From positions 1-11,680 of the forward strand of contig JADJBW010000034.1 of the NCBI GenBank assembly GCA_016703525.1: a stretch of 11,680 nt of DNA. The letters run 5' to 3'. Source of the stretch: Actinomycetota bacterium. Its GTDB lineage: Bacteria; Actinomycetota; Acidimicrobiia; Acidimicrobiales; Microtrichaceae. The notes beneath the pieces were generated by a model. That model was given only the letters and a program-made list of their open reading frames with translations, did not search any database and was not told the DNA's origin. A program made the translations under genes and the position numbers. Shown here in pieces: positions 1 through 6,876 of the stretch (positions are counted from its first letter, which is position 1; every line of letters begins with the position of its first letter).

Positions 1-234
1 GGCGGGCGGGAGGATCTCGATCCGTCGGATGAGGCGGTCGGACACCAGGTCGATCAACTCATCGCGATCCTGCACCCAGCCATACAAGGATTGATGAGTG
101 ACGCCGAGGCGCTCGGCCACGGCGGCCATGGTCAGGTTCTCGATTCCGAGTTCGCAGGCAGCATCGACGATGTCGTCGCGGCTGATACGCGGCGGGCGAC
201 CCCGTCGCCGCTGCCCATCTGCGGCGTAGGTCAT
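1..234 (-). CDS. TetR-family transcriptional regulator, N-terminal part (cut by window edge)
   Basis: The reverse strand is open from the left edge to an ATG at 234, with another in-frame ATG at 246. I prefer 234 because a GGTGG sequence lies about 5 nt upstream of it. The N terminus is a basic RRRGRPPRISRDDIVDAA stretch, followed by a TetR-type helix-turn-helix: LTMAAVAERLGVTHQSLYGWV, then a D-R-D-E-L-I helix. This is the standard DNA-binding domain of TetR repressors. The C-terminal ligand domain lies outside the window, so the inducer cannot be guessed. The gene diverges from the pilus block and shares a gap of about 130 bp with it. It could regulate itself and perhaps the pilus genes, but nothing in the sequence proves the second link. 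Confidence 0.88.
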   Translation of the reverse strand, partial: MTYAADGQRRRGRPPRISRDDIVDAACELGIENLTMAAVAERLGVTHQSLYGWVQDRDELIDLVSDRLIRRIEILPPA

Positions 235-264
235 CGGGACCACCATAGGCGAAGCGGCCCGGGT

Positions 265-279
265 GCAGGAATTACCTGC
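265..279. promoter_or_regulatory. Inverted repeat, candidate TetR operator
   Basis: GCAGG-AATTA-CCTGC is a perfect 5-bp inverted repeat with a 5-bp AT-rich spacer, inside an otherwise GC-rich gap. It lies about 30 bp upstream of the divergent tetR-type start at 234, where an autoregulatory operator is usually found. The assignment as an operator is inference; arms of 5 bp can occur by chance. Confidence 0.35.
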
Positions 280-291
280 TCAGTGCTTTTC

Positions 292-320
292 TTGCGCCCG
301 CAGTTTTGTGCAGTACTATT
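292..320 (+). promoter_or_regulatory. Possible promoter for the Tad block
   Basis: TTGCGC (292-297) and TACTAT (315-320) are separated by 17 bp in the most AT-rich part of the gap. They match the sigma-70-type consensus at 3/6 and 4/6 positions. Transcription would begin near 327, leaving a leader of about 40 nt before the GGGGGAAGAG ribosome-binding sequence (354-363) and the ATG at 369. This is a pattern match only. Confidence 0.3.
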
Positions 321-392
321 CGTCTCAGCTGCCGCTCCTGCGGCGGTCGGGATGGGGGAAGAGCGACGATGCTCAGCCAACTCGATCGGAGT

Positions 393-407
393 GCAGTCCT
401 GGACTGC
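393..407. repeat. Perfect 7-bp inverted repeat around one base
   Basis: GCAGTCC-T-GGACTGC is a 15-bp palindromic element just downstream of the possible start at 369. Its arms are longer than most in the surrounding gap. It could be an operator or an RNA hairpin with an unfavourable loop. Function unknown. Confidence 0.4.
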
Positions 408-431
408 GGGGACCGTTCACCAGTCCGCCGC

Positions 432-478
432 GGCCCGGTCACCGGGTCCGTCGACCGAGTTGTCGCGCGCCGGACCCG
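432..478 (+). other. Two overlapping, mutually exclusive hairpins
   Basis: One possible stem pairs 432-438 with 442-448 (7 bp including one G-U, 3-nt loop). A second pairs CGGGTCCG (443-450) with CGGACCCG (471-478), 8 perfect bp around a 20-nt loop. They share bases 443-448, so they cannot both form. If translation starts at 570 this lies in a structured leader; if at 369 it is coding. In sequence this GC-rich such pairings arise easily by chance. Confidence 0.3.
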
Positions 479-524
479 AGCGGGGTGGGTTCCATGGTGT
501 GCACACACCACGCGCTCCGCCAGC

Positions 525-539
525 GCGCCCTTCGGGCGC
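525..539 (+). other. GC-rich hairpin upstream of ATG 570
   Basis: GCGCCC-TTC-GGGCGC is a perfect 6-bp stem with a 3-nt loop, ending about 18 nt before the AGGGGG sequence that precedes ATG 570. There is no following T tract, so it is not a typical intrinsic terminator. A 10-bp palindrome, GTGTGCACAC, lies just upstream at 497-506. The hairpin might influence translation from 570, but this is not shown. Confidence 0.3.
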
Positions 540-1139
540 CGATCTGTCCAGTTGCCCAGGGGGCCAGAGATGGGAACCGGCCAAGCGCTGACCATCCCCG
601 GCCCGCCGGCGGTCACGACCGCCGCCTCCTGGGCCTCGGCCGCCGCGCCCTCGGTCGCTGCGGCTCTCATCCTGCACGCGGCCCCACGGACTCCGCCGGT
701 TCCCTCGTCGCTGGGGCCGGGCTTGCTTCTCGCAGTCACGGACGCGACGTCCCACCGGCTCCCCGCGACGCAAGTGAGGGTGCTTGCGGGTCTGACTGCG
801 ACGAGCCTGATCGGCGCGGCATGGTGGAACGACGAGTGGAGCCCGCTGCTCCGCGCCTGGTCGGCGCAGCCGTCCTTGCGTTCTTCTCGGCGCGCTGTGG
901 GTTGCGCTGCCCGGGGCGATCGCGTTCGGTGACGTGAAGGTCACCGTCGTTGCTTTCGCTGCCGCTGCCGCTGTCTCGTGGCGTGCCGGCGCAGTCATGA
1001 TCGTCTTGGCGTGCGTGATCGGTGGCTGCGTCGCCGTGATCGCGAGAGGGACTCGTCGGCACCTCACGTCAGGCCAGCCGACCATTCCGTTCGTGCCGGG
1101 CCTCGCGCTCGGCTTCGTCGTGGGGGTGATGGTTCCGTG

Positions 1140-1826
1140 GTGAGAGATCGACTGATTGCAATCGTGCTGACGGCCGGCGTGCTGGCAAGCGGATGCTCGG
1201 GTGACGGCGCGGCCGGGCCGACGACCGACTCGCAGCCGCCGAACACGACCGCCGCATCCAGCTCCCCGCCATCCTCGACCGTTGCTCCGAGTTCGACGCC
1301 GGCACCAACGACGAACGCTCCGTCAACCAGCGCGGCACCCTCGACGTCGCCACCGAGCACGGTCGTCACGAGCGAGAGCCTCCAACCAACCATCGAGCAG
1401 CTCGTCGACTCGTACGACGCGGTGGTCGCCGAAATCCTCACCAACCCGAGCGTCGCTTCGAACGTCGACGACGCACTGGTCGGCCGCTACCTGGCTCTCT
1501 TCCCTGAGGACAGCGCATTTGCGACCGGGGCACTCGGATTCTGGGCGAGCGAGGCCGCCGCTGGCCGCTTCTACCGCGCCGGGCCGCGAGGAGCGATGTA
1601 CGACTCAACCGTGCAATCGGTCGAGCTTCGCAGCGAGACCGAGGCGGTGGCGAAGGTGTGCACCGTCACCTCGATCCAGATCGTCGACAGCACCGGGGCG
1701 GCGCTCGAGTCGCAAGGCGGCGTCAACGGTGGCGAGGTCGTCGTCGTGCGAGTAGGTGACGATTGGCTGCTTCGTGATCTGACCGAGGCACCGCCCGATG
1801 ACTGCCCGCGGCCCGGGGACTCGTGA
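1140..1826 (+). CDS. Lipoprotein with Ser/Thr/Pro-rich linker and unknown C-terminal domain
   Basis: I chose GTG 1140 because it makes a 4-bp GTGA overlap with the peptidase stop; GTG 1137 is equally possible. The N terminus (RDRLIAIVLTAGVLASGC) is a lipoprotein signal peptide, with the lipobox Cys at about residue 19. This predicts a lipid-anchored protein outside the cytoplasmic membrane. A linker of about 60 residues rich in Ser, Thr and Pro follows, then a domain of about 145 residues with LVDSYDAVVAEILTNPSV, a WASEAA segment and a C-terminal strand pattern (GGEVVVVRVGDDWLLRDL). The alternating strands resemble small NTF2-like or secreted ligand-binding folds, but I do not recognise a family. 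Its position between peptidase and CpaB suggests a role in surface presentation or anchoring of the pilus. Confidence 0.8.
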   Translation: MRDRLIAIVLTAGVLASGCSGDGAAGPTTDSQPPNTTAASSSPPSSTVAPSSTPAPTTNAPSTSAAPSTSPPSTVVTSESLQPTIEQLVDSYDAVVAEILTNPSVASNVDDALVGRYLALFPEDSAFATGALGFWASEAAAGRFYRAGPRGAMYDSTVQSVELRSETEAVAKVCTVTSIQIVDSTGAALESQGGVNGGEVVVVRVGDDWLLRDLTEAPPDDCPRPGDS

Positions 1827-2669
1827 TGCGAACGCGCACGTGCGTCGCTGCCATCGGCGCCGCAGTCGGTCTGTTGGTGACCCCGCCCACGGCGGCGATG
1901 GCTCAGGACGTGACCCAGTGCGTCGAGTGGTCACCCCGTGGCTACTGCATCGAGTGGGACGTGCCGACCCCCGGCACCCCTGACACGCCTGGCGGCTCGG
2001 GTGGTGGTCCGCCCCCCGAGTGCTACTGGGTCAACCTCGTCTGACGACATCGAGGACCCAACGATCTACGGCGACTTCGGACTGGACCGCCCGCCGGAAG
2101 GCATTGACGTCGTGTGGCAATCCTGGGAGTGCGCCGATGGCCGAACGACCTTCAACTTTCGGTGGGTGATCGCGGCCACACCCGGAACGCTGGCCACCAT
2201 CGCACGAGGCCGACTGGTCGGCGAACTGCCGCAACCCGTCGTCGAGTCATCACCACCAGCGGGCACCGCGTCAATCATCGGCGTTCCGGTGTTCGTCGCC
2301 GTCGTGAACTGGACCGGTGTCGTGACCGAGACCGAGTGCGCAGGCGGGCTCTGCGTGACCGTCACCGCTACGCCTCAGCTGACGTTCCGGCCGGGCGAGC
2401 CGGGCGCGCAGACGGTCCAGTGCGCCGGCTCCGGAACTCGCTTCACGGCGAGCGCTGGGACGCCCGAGGCGCAGGCCAGGCGCCCGGCGCGTGCGCCTGG
2501 ATCTACACGACCCGCACCGGAGCAAACGGGCGGCCCTCGGCATGGCCAGGGCAGGCTTCGGTGTCGTGGTCGATCTCGTGGACGGCAACGACGGGTGCGT
2601 CGGGGTCACTTGCGGCGGTGACGCGCTCGACCGATGTGGCGCGGCCCGTCGTGGAGGTTCAGACCGTGA
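1826..2669 (+). pseudogene. Secreted Cys-containing protein of the Tad locus, frameshifted
   Basis: ATG 1826 overlaps the lipoprotein stop (ATGA). The signal peptide ends near TAAMA-QD, about residue 26, followed by CVEWSPRGYCIEWDVP and a Pro/Gly-rich stretch. Frame 2 stops at 2042-2044, but the sense continues in frame 3 from DDIEDPTIYGDFGLDRPP to about 2477, including WQSWECADG, TETECAGGLC and TVQCAGSGTRF. It then returns to frame 2 with PGACAWIYTTRTGANGRP and SWSISWTATTGASGSLAAV. One extra T near 2042 and one lost C near 2477 reconcile all parts into about 280 residues. Similar secreted proteins with a Trp- and Cys-containing C-terminal region sit in other actinobacterial Tad loci as I recall them; their function is unknown to me. 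The true stop is unclear: TGA 2667-2669 would overlap the next start as GTGA but needs one more frame change. Without it, frame 2 runs into the CpaB gene. Confidence 0.65.
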
Positions 2670-3373
2670 TCGAAGGTGGGGCAACACCGACGAGTACGAC
2701 CATGACTCGACGCAACGGAGCAGCATCGCCGGACTCGGCGAACCGTGCTGCGCGACAGGCGACTGTCGCGGGCCAGAAGAAGGACCCGGTTCGCCGGCGA
2801 TGGGGCCGCATCGGCGGAGGCGTGTTCGCTGCCGTCGTCGGGGGCTGGCTGTTCGCCTCGCTCTATCTCTCGGCCGACGACCGAGTCGAAGTTTTGGCTG
2901 TCGCGTCGGACATCGGGAGGTTCGACGTGATCGATCGGAGCGACCTCAGAGTCGTCACCATCGGCGAGGACACCGACGTTGCGTCGATCCCCGCGTCGCG
3001 TCTCGATGAGTTGGTAGGGCGGGTCGCCTCGACCGACATCGTTGCCGGGGGGCTGCTTGTCGACGGGCAGTTGTTGCCTGCGGGTGATCGGCTCGTGACT
3101 GCCGACGAGGCGATCGTGGGCGTGTTGGTCGGGCCAGGCGATTCGCCGACAACGGGCATGACCCGTGGAGCTGTGGTGTCCGTCGTCATCCGACCGGCTG
3201 CCGGAACCAACGGCACCGTCGCTGAAGTACCAGGGTGGATCGCCGGGATCGGCGGAGAGGTGTCGTCGAGCGGAGACCGACCCGTAGAGGTCGTCGTCGC
3301 GCGGTCCGAGGCTGCCCGAGTCTCGGCCGCCGCCGCAGACCGTCGGGTCACGATCGTCGTGCTGGGAGACTGA
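2666..3373 (+). CDS. cpaB: CpaB/RcpC-like SAF-domain pilus assembly protein
   Basis: The N-terminal region is cytoplasmic and basic (QKKDPVRRRWGR), then one membrane helix (IGGGVFAAVVGGWLFASLYL, about residues 49-69). An SAF-type domain follows, starting VEVLAVASDIGRFDVIDRSD and continuing with SIPASRLDELVGRVASTDI and GGLLVDGQLLP. The C-terminal half is a beta-rich segment ending VTIVVLGD. This order matches CpaB/RcpC proteins, which in Gram-negative bacteria work near the secretin. No secretin is seen here, so the role is probably in the wall zone. I chose GTG 2666 (235 residues) because GGAGG at 2653-2657 lies 8 nt upstream; ATG 2702 (223 residues) is the alternative but has no good ribosome-binding sequence. 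The reading frame is also open far upstream because the preceding gene's last part is in the same frame. Confidence 0.8.
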   Translation: MIEGGATPTSTTMTRRNGAASPDSANRAARQATVAGQKKDPVRRRWGRIGGGVFAAVVGGWLFASLYLSADDRVEVLAVASDIGRFDVIDRSDLRVVTIGEDTDVASIPASRLDELVGRVASTDIVAGGLLVDGQLLPAGDRLVTADEAIVGVLVGPGDSPTTGMTRGAVVSVVIRPAAGTNGTVAEVPGWIAGIGGEVSSSGDRPVEVVVARSEAARVSAAAADRRVTIVVLGD

Positions 3374-3375
3374 CG

Positions 3376-4095
3376 ATGCGGCTGGGACTTGTGAGTGCCA
3401 AAGGATCGCCGGGGGTGACGACGCTGGCCATCGGGGCCGCAGCGGTCATGGACGCGATGGCCGTGGAGCTCGACCCGGCTGGTGGTGACGTCGAGTGCTG
3501 GGTGGGCCCGGTCGGTGAACCCGGACTCATCCGGGTCGCCGGGGCGCTGCGCCACACCGCAGATCCGGCCGGAGTGCTCGCGGAGCACGCCGCTGAGGTG
3601 CACCCTGGGTTGCGTGTCGTGCTGGCGCCGACCGGTGGCGAACAAGCGGCGTCGACGTTGATGGCGATCGGCAATCGGCTGGCCCCTGCCATGCGGGGCG
3701 AGGACGGCTCGGTGGTGCTCGACGGCGGCCGTTGGAACCGTACGCAGCCAACCGCAGGCCGACTGGCGGGATGCGACGTCGTCGCCGTGGCACTGGCTCC
3801 AACGCTCGGCGGTGTCGCCCACAGTCGAGGAACTATCAATGCGCTCCGAGACTCGCTCGGGGTACCCGTCGTTGGCGTGCTGATCGGCGACCGCGGCTAC
3901 AGCCCCGGCGAGGTCGCCGGCGAGCTCGATGTCCCCGTGGCTGGGTCGATCGCATGGGACCAGCGCGGCGCTCAGGCATTGATCACTGGTGGTCCCTCCA
4001 GGTGGTGGCGTCGGTCGGCGCACGGCCGGTCGATCCGCTCGTTCGTCGACTCGCTCTCGACATGGGTGCCGGAGGAGGTGGGTGCTCATGCCTGA
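3376..4095 (+). CDS. CpaE/TadZ-like MinD-family protein with degenerate P-loop
   Basis: A 239-residue cytoplasmic protein of the ParA/MinD type. CpaE/TadZ members place the Tad machine at a site in the cell. The N terminus has K9-G-S-P-G-V-T-T16 where MinD proteins have KGGxGKTT. The first, signature Lys is present, but the second, nucleotide-binding Lys is Val. VELDPAGGD (31-38) is the Asp-containing switch motif after strand 2. DVVAVALAP and GVPVVGVLIGD follow the usual strand order, and the C terminus has VAGSIAWDQRGAQAL. The start ATG lies 2 nt after the cpaB stop, and the end overlaps tadA by 8 nt, so expression is probably coupled to both neighbours. ATP binding is doubtful, and this may be a structural or dimer-only homologue. 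Confidence 0.8.
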   Translation: MRLGLVSAKGSPGVTTLAIGAAAVMDAMAVELDPAGGDVECWVGPVGEPGLIRVAGALRHTADPAGVLAEHAAEVHPGLRVVLAPTGGEQAASTLMAIGNRLAPAMRGEDGSVVLDGGRWNRTQPTAGRLAGCDVVAVALAPTLGGVAHSRGTINALRDSLGVPVVGVLIGDRGYSPGEVAGELDVPVAGSIAWDQRGAQALITGGPSRWWRRSAHGRSIRSFVDSLSTWVPEEVGAHA

Positions 4096-5413
4096 CCTCG
4101 GCGTTGAACGCATCGAAATAACGCTGCGGCGGCTCGTCGCGGACGAGATCGGCGACTACCTGCGCCGCTGTTCCGACGAGGGTCGGCGGCCGCCGGACGA
4201 AGCCGATCAGCGTCAGATGGCGAGAGCGATCGTGCGGCGCGAACTCGATGTGCGTGCGCGCACTGCGCTGCGGCTGGGCGAGCCACAGATCTCCGAGGTC
4301 GAAGAGGACGAGATCACCGAGTCGGTCCTCGCCGCCGCGTTCTCGACCGCACCGGCAATCGACCGGCTGCTCGAGCGGCGCGACGTCACTGACCTCCACG
4401 TGAACGGTTGCGACGATGTGCGGCTCGTCACCATCGATGGCGTCGTCGAACGTGCTGCGCCGATCGCTGCATCCGACGCGGACCTGATCGCGATGATCCA
4501 GGCGCTGGCTCGGCGCGGCGGCCACATGGAGCGCGAGTTCACCCCGGCCCACCCACGCCTCGATCTGCAACTTCCCGACGGGTCGCGTCTCGCTGCCGCG
4601 GCGTGGGTGACACCTCGGCCGTATATGACGATCCGCCGACACCTGCTGGTGGACGCCGACCAGGACAACCTCGTCCGTCGAGGCATGTACGACCGTGGCA
4701 TCGCTTCATTGCTCAGGGCCTTCGTCGCTGCCCGGTGGAACCTGCTCATCTGCGGCGGACAGGGCGTCGGTAAGACCACGCTGCTGCGGGCGCTGCTGCA
4801 CGACTGCGAGCGGTCGGAACGTGTCGTGGTGCTGGAGCAGGAACCCGAGCTGCACTTGGACCGGATGCCCGAACGGCACGACCAAGTCCTCGTGTTCCTC
4901 GAACGACCGCCGAACAGCGAGGGCGTCGGAGGCGTCACCCTCGCCGACCTGTCCCGGACGATCAAGCGGTTCACGCCCGATCGCATCGTGGTCGGCGAGG
5001 TTCGGGGCCCCGAAGTCATCGACATGTTGGAAGCGATGAGCCAAGGCATCGCCGGGTCGATGTGCACGATCCACGCCGACTCGTCATGGTCAGTGTTCCC
5101 TCGCATGTCGGTCTACGCCCGAGCGGGCGGACGCGACTGGGCGACCGGCGACGTGATGCAGCTCGCCTCATTGGCGCTCGACGCCGTCGTCTTCCTCTCG
5201 AAGACTCGTGACGGGCGGCGGGTGGTCTCCGAGATCCGCTACGTCGACCACTACGACGCTGACACCGGGCAGGTGGTGACCGACGTCTGGTTCGGCGCCG
5301 GACCTGACGGTGTGGCCACACCGAACCCGACCTCGCCGATCCCGGTCAGATTGCTCGACGAACTCGTCGCCCACGGCTACGACCCGTCGCTCCACGAGCG
5401 GGGTGCCTGGTGA
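4088..5413 (+). CDS. tadA: TadA/CpaF secretion ATPase of the Flp pilus
   Basis: A 441-residue hexameric motor ATPase of the type II/IV secretion family that powers pilus assembly at the cytoplasmic face. The N-terminal domain includes LLERRDVTDLHVNGCDDV (around residues 93-111), the usual CpaF lead-in. Walker A is GGQGVGKTT (223-231). An acidic segment VVVLEQEPEL follows (247-256). The Walker B region is RIVVGEVRGPEV (299-310) and the His box is CTIHADS (326-332). These key residues are all present, so the protein looks functional. ATG 4088 has GGAGGAGG about 8 nt upstream and overlaps the previous gene by 8 nt. The stop overlaps the tadB GTG as GTGA. The long uninterrupted frame contrasts with the broken genes on both sides. 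Confidence 0.95.
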   Translation: MPDLGVERIEITLRRLVADEIGDYLRRCSDEGRRPPDEADQRQMARAIVRRELDVRARTALRLGEPQISEVEEDEITESVLAAAFSTAPAIDRLLERRDVTDLHVNGCDDVRLVTIDGVVERAAPIAASDADLIAMIQALARRGGHMEREFTPAHPRLDLQLPDGSRLAAAAWVTPRPYMTIRRHLLVDADQDNLVRRGMYDRGIASLLRAFVAARWNLLICGGQGVGKTTLLRALLHDCERSERVVVLEQEPELHLDRMPERHDQVLVFLERPPNSEGVGGVTLADLSRTIKRFTPDRIVVGEVRGPEVIDMLEAMSQGIAGSMCTIHADSSWSVFPRMSVYARAGGRDWATGDVMQLASLALDAVVFLSKTRDGRRVVSEIRYVDHYDADTGQVVTDVWFGAGPDGVATPNPTSPIPVRLLDELVAHGYDPSLHERGAW

Positions 5414-6050
5414 CCGCGCTCGCAGCGCTCTGCGGCGCACTCATCGCCGGGGGACTCTGGCTGGCGGTCGCGTCATGGCGCCCGGTGCCCTGCCAACGCC
5501 GAGCGGCACCGGCCGCCGGGCCAGGCCCTGCTCGAACGCGACCGTGTGATTGCAGCCGCTGGTGCTGGTCTGCTCGTGCTGATCCTGACACGCTGGCCCG
5601 TCGCTGCGATCGGTGCCGCCGTTGCCGGATGGTCGATTGCTGCGATGCCCCGTCGCGCCGACCGTGAACGCCACGAGGCACGCACCGAGGCCATCGCGCT
5701 GTGGACCGAGATGCTGCGCGACTCGATGGGCACCGCGCGAGGCGTCGAGGGAGTCCTGGTCGCCACCGCCGCAGCGGCGCCCGTTGCAATACGCCCCGAG
5801 ATCCAGCGAATGGCGCAGCGGCTCCCCAGCGAGCCGCTCGGCGACGTGCTCGACGACCTCGCCACTGATCTCGACCATCCGCTCGGCGATCTCGTCGTCA
5901 CGGCGCTGCGACTCACGTCCACCACGGGCGGGCGACGCGTGCGCGAGGTCCTCGCTGACCTCGCTGCGGCCGCATACGCAGAGGCCGAATCGCATCGGCG
6001 CATCGCCGTTGCCCGTCAACGCCCTCCGCTCGGCGACCGCTTGCACAGAC
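5410..6050 (+). pseudogene. tadB: TadB membrane platform protein, frameshifted and lacking its C-terminal helices
   Basis: TadB and TadC (T2SF family) form the membrane platform that the TadA motor acts on. GTG 5410 overlaps the tadA stop as GTGA. Frame 1 encodes a first helix (TALAALCGALIAGGLWLAVA), then the sense moves to frame 2 near 5521. Dropping one C in GGGCCAGG joins it to GQALLERDRVIAAAGAGLLV. The second helix (LVLILTRWPVAAIGAAVAGW) is followed by the family's cytoplasmic domain with EAIALWTEMLRDSMGTARGV, RPEIQRMAQRLPSEPLGDVL and EVLADLAAAAYAEAESHRR. After RIAVARQR (about 6023) the usual 70-80 residues with two more membrane helices are absent. The text instead resembles the proline-rich start of TadC (PPLGDRLHRR). 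Frame 2 itself stays open to 6433 but there only shadows tadC. Confidence 0.75.
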
Positions 6051-6054
6051 GCTC

Positions 6055-6831
6055 ATGCGACTCGGCCAGCCGGTGGTCGAGATCGCTCCCGAACGCGACA
6101 ACGTCGACGTTCGGGTGGGGATGTGGGCTCGGCGAATCGGCCCGGTCGAACGCATCATCGCCTCGATGCGAACCGACCTGCGGGTGCTCCGCCGAGCCCC
6201 GGACGAACAGGCCGCTCTCATCGTCGTCTACACGCTGTGTGGCTTCCTCTGGGCACCGGTCGTCGCAGCCGGCGGCTACCTGGTCGGCGTCCACCTCCCG
6301 ATCGGCATCCCCTTCTGGCTCGCCGTTGCCGGCGGCGCCATCGGCGGGCTCTCATCGGTTCGCACCGTCCGAACCCAAGCTGCCGAACGGCGACGCATGT
6401 TCTCCCACGCGCTGGGCTCGTTCTGCGACGTGACCGGCATGTGCCTGGCCAGCGGGCGCGGCATCGACGCCTCGATCCAGACAGCTGCTGCTGCCGGCGA
6501 CGGGTGGCCGTTCGCAGAACTGCAAGCGACGCTGCGGACGGGCTACGTGCGCGGCGAGACACCGTGGGAGGCGCTCTCCCGCCTTGCCGACGAGTGCGAC
6601 CTGACCGACCTGACCGAACTCGCGGCAGCCCTGTCGCTCGCCGGCGACGAAGGCGCCGCCGTACGCGACACGGTGTCCTCGAAGGCCAAGTCGATCCGCG
6701 AACGCCTGACAGCCAACGCCGAGCGGGATGCCGCATCGATCACCGAGCGCATGGGCATCCCGGCGACCCTCCTGCTCCTCGGCTTCATGATCTTCCTCGG
6801 CTTCCCCGCGATCTACGTCCTCTTCCAATGA
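6055..6831 (+). CDS. tadC: TadC membrane platform protein, short at the N terminus
   Basis: A 258-residue T2SF-family protein. Two helices lie at about residues 55-76 and 82-102, followed by a cytoplasmic four-helix region containing RRRMFSHALGSFCDVTGM, GDGWPFAELQATLRTGYVRG, ETPWEALSRLADECDL and ERLTANAERDAASITERMG. A last helix (ATLLLLGFMIFLGFPAIYVL) closes the protein. This matches TadC, the partner of TadB. Typical TadC proteins have about 40 more residues with a helix at the N terminus. Here ATG 6055 is the first start in the frame, without a clear ribosome-binding sequence, and the expected N-terminal text (PPLGDRLHRR) lies just upstream in the tadB frame. The coding sequence may therefore be the second half of a TadB-TadC fusion separated by one lost base near 6051. 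Confidence 0.85.
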   Translation: MRLGQPVVEIAPERDNVDVRVGMWARRIGPVERIIASMRTDLRVLRRAPDEQAALIVVYTLCGFLWAPVVAAGGYLVGVHLPIGIPFWLAVAGGAIGGLSSVRTVRTQAAERRRMFSHALGSFCDVTGMCLASGRGIDASIQTAAAAGDGWPFAELQATLRTGYVRGETPWEALSRLADECDLTDLTELAAALSLAGDEGAAVRDTVSSKAKSIRERLTANAERDAASITERMGIPATLLLLGFMIFLGFPAIYVLFQ

Positions 6832-6876
6832 CAGAAAGGCCGGCTCACAACCCCGGTACGGAGAAAGGCAACAGCA

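Larger units (their letters stand above)
369..1143 (+). pseudogene. tadV: Prepilin peptidase (A24 family, TadV/CpaA type), broken by two frameshifts
   Basis: Recognisable as an aspartic prepilin peptidase, the membrane protease that cleaves the leader of Flp pilin and pseudopilins. The first active-site Asp is in LLLAVTDATSHRLPATQV (around 715-770, frame 3). The second is in GAIAFGDVK (around 913-939, frame 1), followed by hydrophobic helices and a typical C terminus, IPFVPGLALGFVVG. The parts lie in three frames: frame 3 to about 857, frame 2 (LVGAAVLAFF) to about 886, then frame 1 to the TGA at 1141-1143. Adding one C in GCC-TGG near 857 and one in TTC-TCGG near 886 gives a continuous helix-rich protein. 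The start is uncertain. ATG 369 (GGGGGAAGAG upstream) gives about 258 residues; in-frame ATG 570 (AGGGGG, 6 nt spacing) gives about 191. The region 369-570 has no convincing family motif. It is either a decayed gene or an intact gene with two base-calling errors. Confidence 0.78.

Noticed and set aside
91..937. Plus-strand open frames over the tetR-type gene and the start of the peptidase (91-591 and 263-937)
   Set aside because: The minus strand in 1-234 encodes a clear TetR helix-turn-helix. In 263-937 only the short LVGAAVLAFF piece near 860-886 makes sense, and it belongs to the frameshifted peptidase.
2863..4113. A 416-codon open frame on the minus strand
   Set aside because: It lies opposite the CpaB- and CpaE-like genes, whose plus-strand products have clear motifs and coupled starts. 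Its product is Arg/Pro/Ser/Thr-rich without recognisable domains, as expected for a GC-rich shadow.
6832..6876. Possible promoter or terminator between tadC and the pilin
   Set aside because: The 45-nt gap has a strong ribosome-binding sequence but no convincing -35/-10 pair and no hairpin followed by T residues.
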